DNA from: Sulfolobales archaeon | GTDB lineage: Archaea; Thermoproteota; Thermoprotei_A; Sulfolobales; NBVN01 | Direction: 5' to 3' | Length of the DNA stretch: 64,000 nt | NCBI GenBank assembly: GCA_026419835.1 | Contig: JAOAKQ010000001.1 | Coordinates: 1 to 64,000 of the forward strand | In this document: positions 1-6,830 of the stretch, in pieces | Layout: the number at the start of each line of letters is the position of its first letter | Position numbering within the stretch: position 1 is the first letter of the stretch | Notes under the pieces: generated by a model | Seen by the model: the letters and a program-made list of their open reading frames with translations, nothing else | Databases searched by the model: none | Told to the model about the DNA's origin: nothing | Made by a program: the position numbers and the translations under genes

Positions 1-849
1 TTCTTCGTCCAGGAACTTCTTTATCTGGTCTGGTGAGGTGATATTTATCTTAGCCGTTATGTCAGGCTTCTCGATTTCTAGAGGTGCGTCTAGTAGTGCT
101 ATTTTCGCATTCTCGACTCTTCTAGGCATTCCAGGGTGAACTACCTCCTTATCTAACACTATTCCCTTAATTAATCGAGTTTCCGCTAGAGAAGCCCCCT
201 TCTTCTTCTCAATCTTTATGTTGTCAGACCTTACGATATACCCTCCCTCCGGTTTTTTCTCAGCTACGGTCGTTACGGCATCAATTACAACGTTAATAAA
301 GTGGTCTATAACATCTGGAGCGGCTACGTACTTACTCGCTAGTGCGGCGTACGCGAGTTCTCTAAGTACCGGCCTGGTTCTCTCAACACCTTCGGGAGTC
401 TCTATATCGACCTCCACTACGTCAGCTATCTCATCAAGTATTTCAATAGCTTTCTCGGAAGCCTTCTTGAAGCCCTCAATAATTATCGTGGGATGGATGT
501 TCTGGTCGAGAAGTGCTTCAGCTTTAGATAGTAGAGTACCGGCCAGGACTACAGCTGAAGTAGTTCCATCACCAACCTCAGCATCAACAGCTTTAGCCGT
601 TTCCACTAGTAGCTTAGCTGCCGGGTGCTGAACCTCCATTTCCTTAACTATGGTGGCTCCGTCATTGGTTACCGTAATATCGCCGAAACTATCTACCAAC
701 ATCTTATCCAAGCCCTTAGGACCGAGAGAAGTCATTAGCACCTCGGCTAGGGCTTTAGCTGCCATAATATTACTTCTCAGTGCTTCACGTCCGTGAGTTC
801 TAGTCGCACCCTCCTTTAATATCAAAACCGGGATACCGTACGTCGACAT
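1..849 (-). CDS. Thermosome subunit (group II chaperonin), partial
   Basis: This is the N-terminal 283 codons of an ATP-dependent group II chaperonin that folds proteins in the cytoplasm; the rest lies beyond the left edge. Reading the minus strand from the ATG at 849 gives [20 protein letters not shown], then the chaperonin motifs [12 protein letters not shown] and [11 protein letters not shown], and the ATP-site motif [12 protein letters not shown]. These match the apical and equatorial domain order of thermosome subunits. A Shine-Dalgarno-like GGTGTGAT precedes the ATG and a TATA-like GCTTAAATA lies about 40 bp upstream. Which paralogue (alpha, beta or gamma) it is cannot be told from this part. 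Confidence 0.96.
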   Translation of the reverse strand, partial: MSTYGIPVLILKEGATRTHGREALRSNIMAAKALAEVLMTSLGPKGLDKMLVDSFGDITVTNDGATIVKEMEVQHPAAKLLVETAKAVDAEVGDGTTSAVVLAGTLLSKAEALLDQNIHPTIIIEGFKKASEKAIEILDEIADVVEVDIETPEGVERTRPVLRELAYAALASKYVAAPDVIDHFINVVIDAVTTVAEKKPEGGYIVRSDNIKIEKKKGASLAETRLIKGIVLDKEVVHPGMPRRVENAKIALLDAPLEIEKPDITAKINITSPDQIKKFLDEE

Positions 850-882
850 ATCACACCCCATTAGAATTACATTAAAGACTTC

Positions 883-940
883 TATTTAAGCTTTTATCAA
901 ACTACTGAGATCGGACTTAGGAGAACTACTGTATACAGTA
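883..940 (-). promoter_or_regulatory. Thermosome promoter region with 14-bp palindrome
   Basis: On the minus strand a BRE/TATA-like GCTTAAATA (883-891) lies upstream of the thermosome start. About 36 bp further upstream is the perfect palindrome TACTGTATACAGTA (927-940). The stretch between the thermosome and the exonuclease gene holds no other gene. A dyad upstream of a chaperonin TATA box could bind an activator or a heat-shock regulator; that role is inference. Confidence 0.45.
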
Positions 941-952
941 TGTGGCGAGAAA

Positions 953-1960
953 TTAGGCAACCACCACTTCCTTAATTCCAAGATTCTCCGATACGTAGGC
1001 TGCGAATTCCTCCGCTCCGTTACTTCTAGCTCTTACTACGTAGACTTTTCTAGGTTTAACACTAGCTACGTACTGAATTAATCCTCTAAAATCTGAGTGG
1101 TCACTGAAAGCTACGTGCCACGTGCGGTTGGCTAACTTCTTAATCGGTTTCTCGAATTCCCATCCACTAAGTATTATAGAACTTATAGAACTCGCACTTC
1201 GAGAAGCTCTACTATGAGCTCTTGTCGTGTGGTCTAGGTATACGTACCACCCATTCCTCATTACTTCGCTAGCTTCTCGAGTACCTAGTAGAATGTAGTC
1301 CTCCACTCTGTGTCCCAAGTTCTCGGCTTTCTTAGTCATCATGTAGACCTTGGAGGGTAGAATGAATGGTGCGTCAACCCCCCTACTTCTGAGAAGCTCC
1401 ATGACTTCGTTGAGTTTTCCGTAATAACCGTAGATATGTACACTACTTTCAGAAAGAAGCTGCCTCACTAAGTCCACTAGCAGGTCCTCTATAACGTCAT
1501 CGAATCTCCTCACGTAGGACGGCCTTCCGTAGACAGCGTCAATTATTAGCGTATCCGCTTCAACTAGGGGAGTGCTCTCGCCAGGCTTCTTGAAGTCGCT
1601 GCTGTATAGAACTCTGTACCCATCTTCAAGTTCGGCTAGAACTTGAGCTGTGCCCGGTATGTGGTGGCTTTTCACGAGTTCAAGGCGTACACTGCCTACC
1701 TTAATTCTAGTACCGTAGCTCAAATAAATTGAAGAAGCCATTACGGGGTAGCCCAGTACTGGAAGCCAGCTCAGAGTTACGTGAGTTCCAATTAGTCTAT
1801 ACGAGCTCCCTATACTAGGCATAAGGTTAACTATGTGGTCGCTATGTATGTGAGTAACTACTCTAGCTCTACTTGAGACACTCCTATGTCCGTCAATAAC
1901 TACTTCGTCTAGAATTGATATAGCGCCACTACTATCAATGTATATACGGCGCTCGCTCAA
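953..1960 (-). CDS. Metallo-beta-lactamase-fold exonuclease (beta-CASP / ligase-associated exonuclease type)
   Basis: A 335-residue metal-dependent nuclease of the metallo-beta-lactamase fold. The signature THIHSDH is at residues 36-42, a second metal-ligand region KSHHIPG is near 97-102, YSSDF supplies the bridging Asp at 121, and AFSDHSDF near 283-290 is the C-terminal His motif of beta-CASP-like enzymes. The pattern resembles mRNA 3'-end-processing-like exonucleases and the exonuclease that bacteria encode with Lhr and ATP-dependent ligase. Both of those partners also occur in this window, though not adjacent. The start is TTG, supported by GGTGAG just upstream and a TATA-like GCTTAAATG about 26 bp before it. 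Whether RNA or DNA is the substrate cannot be decided by eye. Confidence 0.8.
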   Translation of the reverse strand: MSERRIYIDSSGAISILDEVVIDGHRSVSSRARVVTHIHSDHIVNLMPSIGSSYRLIGTHVTLSWLPVLGYPVMASSIYLSYGTRIKVGSVRLELVKSHHIPGTAQVLAELEDGYRVLYSSDFKKPGESTPLVEADTLIIDAVYGRPSYVRRFDDVIEDLLVDLVRQLLSESSVHIYGYYGKLNEVMELLRSRGVDAPFILPSKVYMMTKKAENLGHRVEDYILLGTREASEVMRNGWYVYLDHTTRAHSRASRSASSISSIILSGWEFEKPIKKLANRTWHVAFSDHSDFRGLIQYVASVKPRKVYVVRARSNGAEEFAAYVSENLGIKEVVVA

Positions 1961-2067
1961 TACTCACCAGCTCCTCTCAACTACATTTAAGCTAGGACTT
2001 TAAAATGCTGAACCCCGGCACCGCCAAATAGCTCCTCACGCGGAGATAGACCGAGGACTGCGGGAGT

Positions 2068-2667
2068 CTACACCCAGCTCTCACATGAAATCAGTTCGCA
2101 GTTCTCCGAGATCCACCTATATAGAGCTCTAAACGCTAGACCTCTATGAGATATCGCGTTCTTCTCCTCAACACTCATCTCCGCAAAAGTCCTGTCGTAG
2201 CCGCTCGGAATAAATATCGGGTCGAAGCCGAAGCCTCCAGAACCTCTAGGCTCTTCAGATATAGTTCCCCTAACCTCCCCACCGAAGAGCTTTACACCAT
2301 TAATTGTCGGAGCCGCTAGAGCTATTACCGACTTAAAAGAGGCTTCTCTATCTCTAACTCCGCTCATAAGCTTCAGAATGCCCGATATTCCGATTGTTTT
2401 AAATACGTAGCTAGACATAGCTCCCGGAAACATGTTCAAGTGCTTTACGTACAACCCCGAATCTTCAACTATGACGGGTTTTCTCAGAACTAAGTACGCT
2501 GTAGCTACTGAGTAGAGAGCTATATCTGAGAGACTCTCAGACTGTATCTCGACCTTGGGAACGTCTATGGGGATCAACTCTATTTGGTGCGCTCTAGCTA
2601 GTAGACCTAGCTCCCTTATTTTCCACAAATTTCTGGAAGCTAAGTACAGCCTCACCTCAACCACCAC
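2068..2667 (-). CDS. XTP/dITP diphosphatase (Ham1/RdgB family)
   Basis: House-cleaning pyrophosphatase that hydrolyses non-canonical purine nucleoside triphosphates (ITP, XTP, dITP) to monophosphates and so protects DNA and RNA. The N-terminal YLASRNLWKIREL corresponds to the family's ATxNxxKxxE loop. VEDSGLYV holds the catalytic acidic residues, FPGAMSSYV follows, and GSGGFGFDPIFIP plus KNAISHRGLA form the C-terminal substrate motifs. At 199 residues it has family length. The first GTG at 2667 may be too early; the GTG at 2655, preceded by GGTGGTTGAG, would start the protein at VRLYLASRN, closer to usual family starts. Confidence 0.93.
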   Translation of the reverse strand: MVVEVRLYLASRNLWKIRELGLLARAHQIELIPIDVPKVEIQSESLSDIALYSVATAYLVLRKPVIVEDSGLYVKHLNMFPGAMSSYVFKTIGISGILKLMSGVRDREASFKSVIALAAPTINGVKLFGGEVRGTISEEPRGSGGFGFDPIFIPSGYDRTFAEMSVEEKNAISHRGLAFRALYRWISENCELISCESWV

Positions 2668-2825
2668 TAATATGTAGAGTTTAGTTTCTCAAGATAACAT
2701 TCACGGCTACTCGAAGAATAGCGTTCACCGCGTACTAACTTAGCGTCGATTTCTCTTTGTAGAGGTTGATCTTCAGGTACAACGAACGCTTTTAAGTATT
2801 GAAAGTACTCGAATTAGGGAGAGAT

Positions 2826-3125
2826 TTGGAGAAGAAAAAGAACGCGGAATCCAATGAAAGTGAAAAGAGCTTTAAGCTAGACCTAAACCTCAGGGTAGTT
2901 TACGAAGACCAGGAAGTTCTCGTGATTAGAGCGCCTACGGAAGATGAACTTGTAGATATAATACTTAAACTACTGAACACTAAGCCTATGAATATCAAGG
3001 AAATACACCAGTACCTCCCCGGAATTGCGAGTGAAGATAAGATTAGGAAGACCCTTACTAAGCTGGTTAACGAAGGAAGGGTGTACGTTCTCGAAAACGG
3101 ACGTTTTATAGTTGTTGGAAGGTAA
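2826..3125 (+). CDS. Small winged-helix-like protein, function unknown
   Basis: A protein of about 99 residues with a charged, Lys/Glu-rich N-terminus and a C-terminal region (from about NTKPMNIKEIHQYL to ENGRFIVVGR) that looks like a winged helix: three predicted helices followed by a beta-hairpin wing. A TATA-like CTTTTAAGTA at 2789-2798 lies 27-35 bp before the TTG at 2826, so I prefer this leaderless start; an upstream in-frame TTG at 2799 would overlap the TATA box. It probably shares a transcript with the Cys-rich gene that follows 9 bp later. I do not recognise a specific family. Confidence 0.6.
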   Translation: MEKKKNAESNESEKSFKLDLNLRVVYEDQEVLVIRAPTEDELVDIILKLLNTKPMNIKEIHQYLPGIASEDKIRKTLTKLVNEGRVYVLENGRFIVVGR

Positions 3126-3134
3126 TCTACCTAG

Positions 3135-3449
3135 GTGCTGAAATTGCTTGAACATCAATCAAATCCTCAGAGCAGTACTTCAAAGCAGCTTACCGATAAA
3201 GCGAAGTGGATCGAGAAAATCGTAAAATCAGCTAAGCAGTCCTACAAACTCTGCCCGTACTTCGATAAGAAGACGAACTCGTGCTTCGTTAAAATGATGA
3301 AATCTCAGAAGAAAGCTAAGTGCGATAGAGAGGGTAAGTTCGATACTTGCCCGGTGTTCGCTGAATTTATTGGAGAGCAGTACGATAAACTGGTCGCTCT
3401 AAATAGAGTACTACCGCAAGACTTTAGGGATCTCCAGTTAGTAATCTAG
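3135..3449 (+). CDS. Small cysteine-containing protein, function unknown
   Basis: A protein of about 100 residues with four cysteines in its middle (LCPYF, SCFVK, KCDRE, TCPVF), spaced like a small zinc- or Fe-S-binding module, in an otherwise Lys-rich helical sequence. It starts 9 bp after the winged-helix gene, which suggests one operon. GTG 3135 is the longest start; TTG at 3144 behind the Shine-Dalgarno-like AGGTG is equally likely. The spacing and charge suggest nucleic-acid or protein binding, but no family is recognised. Confidence 0.55.
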   Translation: MLKLLEHQSNPQSSTSKQLTDKAKWIEKIVKSAKQSYKLCPYFDKKTNSCFVKMMKSQKKAKCDREGKFDTCPVFAEFIGEQYDKLVALNRVLPQDFRDLQLVI

Positions 3450-3559
3450 GTGCGGCACGATCCCGGAACTCGCTACGGAAGACCTCTCGCGGACGCGTTT
3501 AACGTATAAAACTTGGGACTCGAAATATGCTTGGTGATGAAAAGAGGGTCTAGTGACCT

Positions 3560-4012
3560 ATGAACGCTGCTGGAAATGCTGATTTAGCTAAGAGAGCTTA
3601 TCTACAAGCAATTCTAGCTGTAGGGACTTGGCTACTTATATCTGGAGCTATATACGTGAACACTCTCGAACGTTACGGATATAGCGGTGTCAGCACACTG
3701 TATGACGCAATTTCTGTGAGTTCTCTTATAGTGTTCATAGGAACGCTAGTACTAATGTTTAAGTTGAAGATAGAGACAGCGCTAGCGCTTTCTTCAATTC
3801 TGCTAGTAATTACATACTACGCCAGACTCTCTCACATAGCGTTAAGTAGGGAGTGTGAAGTGCTTTTACTACCCTTAGTTACAGTCGTAGAACTTAAAGA
3901 TAGTGGTTTCGGGTCCCTCTCTCTAGATCTAGGTCAATTGGGTCTCTACACACTTCTGTATCTTGCCGCTAAGAGCTCTATAGTGAAGGCGTACTTAAAG
4001 CGTATCAAGTAG
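3560..4012 (+). CDS. Four-helix membrane protein, unknown
   Basis: A 150-residue hydrophobic protein with about four transmembrane segments (near residues 12-34, 45-68, 73-90 and 125-145) and basic residues in the connecting loops. No motif identifies a function. The ATG at 3560 overlaps the stop of an eight-codon upstream frame (3537-3563). A TATA-like CGTATAAAA at about 3503-3511 would start the transcript near 3532, giving a short leader that contains this small frame. The downstream PfkB gene has its own TATA-like element, so this gene may be monocistronic. Confidence 0.6.
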   Translation: MNAAGNADLAKRAYLQAILAVGTWLLISGAIYVNTLERYGYSGVSTLYDAISVSSLIVFIGTLVLMFKLKIETALALSSILLVITYYARLSHIALSRECEVLLLPLVTVVELKDSGFGSLSLDLGQLGLYTLLYLAAKSSIVKAYLKRIK

Positions 4013-4099
4013 TTACGCACTACTTCGAGACCTTAAGAAGCAGTAACTCGGTGAGTTTGACCTAAACGAACTTATAGCACTTGTAGAACTAAGTCGATC

Positions 4100-4990
4100 T
4101 TGTGGAGAAGCTTAATGCTAGTGGTAGTAGCCGCATCCACACTTGATTACGTTGCGAACGAACTTCGACTAGGAGGACCGGCATACTATATAGGTATAGC
4201 CATGCTACACCTTAATTCACGAATTCTCTTAGTAACGACAAGGTCTTCCGTATCGAACTTTCTAAAAAAGCATGGCGATGTCCTAGATTTATTGAACGTA
4301 GTAGAAGCTGGTACTGGAGAAACCGTCTTTAGAATAGATATTTCAGATGATAATAGAAGTCTTAAACTGGTAAGACGGTCAAAGTTTGAAATAGAGCGAG
4401 TTCTTGAGGTAGTGAAGAACTTTAGTGCTATCCTCGTTTCAACCACATACAGCGAGTTAAACATCGAGGAATTAGCTGAACTAGCCAGAGAACGCATTGC
4501 AGTAGTGGACGTCCAGGGATTCATTAGAAAGGTAGCTGAAAGTGGTGAAGTAGTTCACGATACGGTGAGAGTTTTTGAGCTAGGAAAGTACCTTAAAACA
4601 TCTAAACGAGCTATTCTGAGAGGTGAGAGATCAGAGTTCCCAGCGGAATGCTGGGTGAACCCCCTAAGATGTGCGGAAGAGCTCGAAGCGGACCTAGTTG
4701 TAACCGATGGAAAAATGCCTTTCAAAGTGGTATCCTATAGAGATAAGTGTTTATACGAAGTTAAGCCGCTGCAGAGTGTTTGCGGAAAGTCCATAGGATC
4801 TGGGGATGTTTTTACGGGAGCACTAGCTCATTACATAGTTAACGGAAACATAGAACTCCTCGAAGCCGCTGCGACCGCATCTGTAGCGGCATCTCTAAGG
4901 CTAAGAGATAAGTACCCCTGGTTTACTCTTCGTGAACTTGAAGTTTTAAGAAGTAAGGTGCGGGTTTTGCGAGAAATCTGTTACGCATAG
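4100..4990 (+). CDS. PfkB-family sugar/nucleoside kinase
   Basis: An ATP-dependent kinase of the ribokinase/PfkB fold. The N-terminal substrate-binding part contains LRLGGPAYYIGIAM (the GG motif). The C-terminal signature is SIGSGDVFTGALAHY, with the anion-hole GSGD at residues 233-236 and the catalytic Asp at its end. At about 296 residues it has family length, but the substrate (ribose, nucleoside, fructose phosphate or other) cannot be assigned by eye. A TATA-like CTTATAGC at 4071-4078 lies 25 bp before the TTG at 4100, which fits a leaderless start; ATG 4115 with GGAG upstream is an alternative. Confidence 0.85.
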   Translation: MWRSLMLVVVAASTLDYVANELRLGGPAYYIGIAMLHLNSRILLVTTRSSVSNFLKKHGDVLDLLNVVEAGTGETVFRIDISDDNRSLKLVRRSKFEIERVLEVVKNFSAILVSTTYSELNIEELAELARERIAVVDVQGFIRKVAESGEVVHDTVRVFELGKYLKTSKRAILRGERSEFPAECWVNPLRCAEELEADLVVTDGKMPFKVVSYRDKCLYEVKPLQSVCGKSIGSGDVFTGALAHYIVNGNIELLEAAATASVAASLRLRDKYPWFTLRELEVLRSKVRVLREICYA

Positions 4991-5040
4991 AAGGAGTAAC
5001 ATTTTTTTAAAGGTTGAATCGCTACTTAACTTGAGCTACC

Positions 5041-6036
5041 GTGCCAATTCATCGAAGCATATCATTTAAAGTGCCCTACGAGTTGGAAAAAGTGTATGAA
5101 GTAGTATCGAGACCTAAAGACTTCTTCTCTCTACTTCCAATTTCAGCGGAGTTCAGATCTTTTAGAGGTAGTGACCTAGTTGTGCATTTGAGTGCTTTCG
5201 GATTGAAGGGTGATGCCGTTTTTAGCTTCGCAGCTTCTAAAAAAGTGAATAGAGTTATTGTTGAGAGCAGCTTGATTGGCGAGCTGATTATGGGGTTCTT
5301 TAGACCACCCCGCACGGATCTGAACTTTAGACTTCTCGCTACGAGGATTGGTGAAGAAACTGAGATTACGTTTGAACTCTACATAAAAGCCGGTGCTTTC
5401 AGAGAGAGAGTTTCTGGACTAGCTAGTGAAGCTGAGAAATTCATCTCCAGCATTCCTAAGAGCATTACTGAAGCTTTGAGGCAAGTTGCCGCTAAACCTG
5501 CGGTCGAAGTTAGGCGTGAAGAAGCGGTAGTCTCCAGCCTACCTACGACTTCGGTAATTGCCGTTAGCGAGAGGGGGGTCCCACCGGCAGAAGCAGAGAA
5601 AAGAGAGGAAAAACGTGGGTTAGCACGGACTCCGGCGGTTCCTATACCATCAGTAGAAAGTGCTAAACCCGTGGGTAGAGCTGTTTCAGATACTTATCTA
5701 GGTATTCTCGAAGATCCGGTAGCAATATATAGGTTAACCATTGGGGGGAAATCTATTGCTACCTTGAGAATGAAGTACTCCAGCGTTTTAATGAACGTTC
5801 TATCAGATATAAGTACCAAGAACAGCACCCCAATCTACGTAGTCCTCGTAAGCGAGAAACGAATAGCGAGATTAATAATGATTAAAGACGAGATACTCGG
5901 TATTGCGGTAGAGTACGAGAACGATGTAGTCAAGGGAGATAGAGCTCTCGAACTCCTAGAGAAAAGTGAGGAAGAATTCATTTGTGCTGTATTCGCAGTG
6001 AGTAAAGAACTCTTAGATTCGTTAAAGCCGTCTTAG
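5041..6036 (+). CDS. SRPBCC/CoxG-like protein with extra C-terminal domain
   Basis: Residues 1-150 look like an SRPBCC (START/Bet v1-like) domain of the CoxG type. It opens with a beta-strand and VYEVVSRPKDFFSLLP, then a curved sheet and a long C-terminal helix (SGLASEAEKFISS). A low-complexity Ala/Pro/Glu-rich linker (about 151-225) leads to a second alpha/beta domain of about 105 residues that I do not recognise. The GTG start has no Shine-Dalgarno; a T/A-rich element at about 5002-5011 suggests a leaderless transcript. CoxG-like proteins bind hydrophobic ligands; a ligand here is unknown. Confidence 0.6.
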   Translation: MPIHRSISFKVPYELEKVYEVVSRPKDFFSLLPISAEFRSFRGSDLVVHLSAFGLKGDAVFSFAASKKVNRVIVESSLIGELIMGFFRPPRTDLNFRLLATRIGEETEITFELYIKAGAFRERVSGLASEAEKFISSIPKSITEALRQVAAKPAVEVRREEAVVSSLPTTSVIAVSERGVPPAEAEKREEKRGLARTPAVPIPSVESAKPVGRAVSDTYLGILEDPVAIYRLTIGGKSIATLRMKYSSVLMNVLSDISTKNSTPIYVVLVSEKRIARLIMIKDEILGIAVEYENDVVKGDRALELLEKSEEEFICAVFAVSKELLDSLKPS

Positions 6037-6206
6037 CGCACCGAAGCTAATAAAGCACCCACTCAGAGTGCCGTTCGCATTAAGAGAGCTTTCCTGTACG
6101 TCCTAGTATGACTTCGAGCGCTCGTTACCTTTAACTAGATTAGAGCCGAAGCAAGTACGAGCGTAAAGCATAAAAATCGTAAGCTAGAAATAAATCGGGG
6201 GAGTTC
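6037..6206. other. Gene-free stretch before the isochorismatase-fold gene
   Basis: This spacer separates the SRPBCC gene from the hydrolase gene. It contains a 10-bp palindrome CGAGCGCTCG (6115-6124) and an A/T-rich element (ATAAAAATC near 6170) that may be the hydrolase promoter. I see no RNA gene or repeat. Confidence 0.3.
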
Positions 6207-6758
6207 GTGAGCGGGCATGCCGTTCTCGTTATCGATATGCTGCATGACTTTATTTACGGGAAGATTAAGTGCCAACCGTGCGCTGAAATTATCGGTAGTG
6301 TACAAAAAGTGGTTCGAGCGGCTAGATCTGCTGGTATTCCAGTAATTTACGTGAATGATTCTCACTTTCCCACGGACCCTGAGATGAGAATCTGGGGAGA
6401 GCACGCGATGAGAGGTGGGGAAGGGTCTAGAGTCGTAGAAGAGCTTAAGCCGCTAGATCGTGACTTCGTTTTAGAGAAGAGAACGTACTCCGCGTTCTTT
6501 GAGACCGGACTAGACCTTCTACTCAGAGGGCTTGGTGTAAGAACCGTTGTAATTACCGGGATACACACGCACATCTGCGTAAAGCACACAGCCGCTGACG
6601 CTTTCTTTAGGGGTTACAACATTGTGGTACTGCGGGACGCTACGGCAACGTTCAACTCTAGGGACCACGAAGAAGCTCTAAACTACATGAAAACAATGTA
6701 CGGAGCGGAAATAATGGCTTCAGAAGACCTTCTTCACCTTTGGACTTCGAAACGCTAA
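6207..6758 (+). CDS. Isochorismatase-fold cysteine hydrolase, nicotinamidase-like
   Basis: A 183-residue cysteine hydrolase. The catalytic triad is visible as Asp10 (VLVIDMLHDF), Lys91 (VLEKRTYSAF) and Cys124 (GIHTHICVKHTA). Asp51, His53 and His66 (NDSHF and WGEHAMRG) match the metal-binding residues of archaeal nicotinamidases. Nicotinamide deamidation to nicotinate in NAD salvage is therefore the best guess, but isochorismatase-like amidases share the fold. The GTG start follows GGGGGAG. Confidence 0.8.
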   Translation: MSGHAVLVIDMLHDFIYGKIKCQPCAEIIGSVQKVVRAARSAGIPVIYVNDSHFPTDPEMRIWGEHAMRGGEGSRVVEELKPLDRDFVLEKRTYSAFFETGLDLLLRGLGVRTVVITGIHTHICVKHTAADAFFRGYNIVVLRDATATFNSRDHEEALNYMKTMYGAEIMASEDLLHLWTSKR

Positions 6759-6830
6759 ATATGGTTAGGAATGGAGTCTCACCTTATTCTATTGAATCTC
6801 GAAGCGCAGAGAAGTACTGGGCATCCCGAC

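Noticed and set aside
218-631. Plus-strand open frame of 137 codons
   Set aside because: It lies antisense to the clear thermosome gene and its Ser/Thr-rich translation is typical of a reverse-frame shadow.
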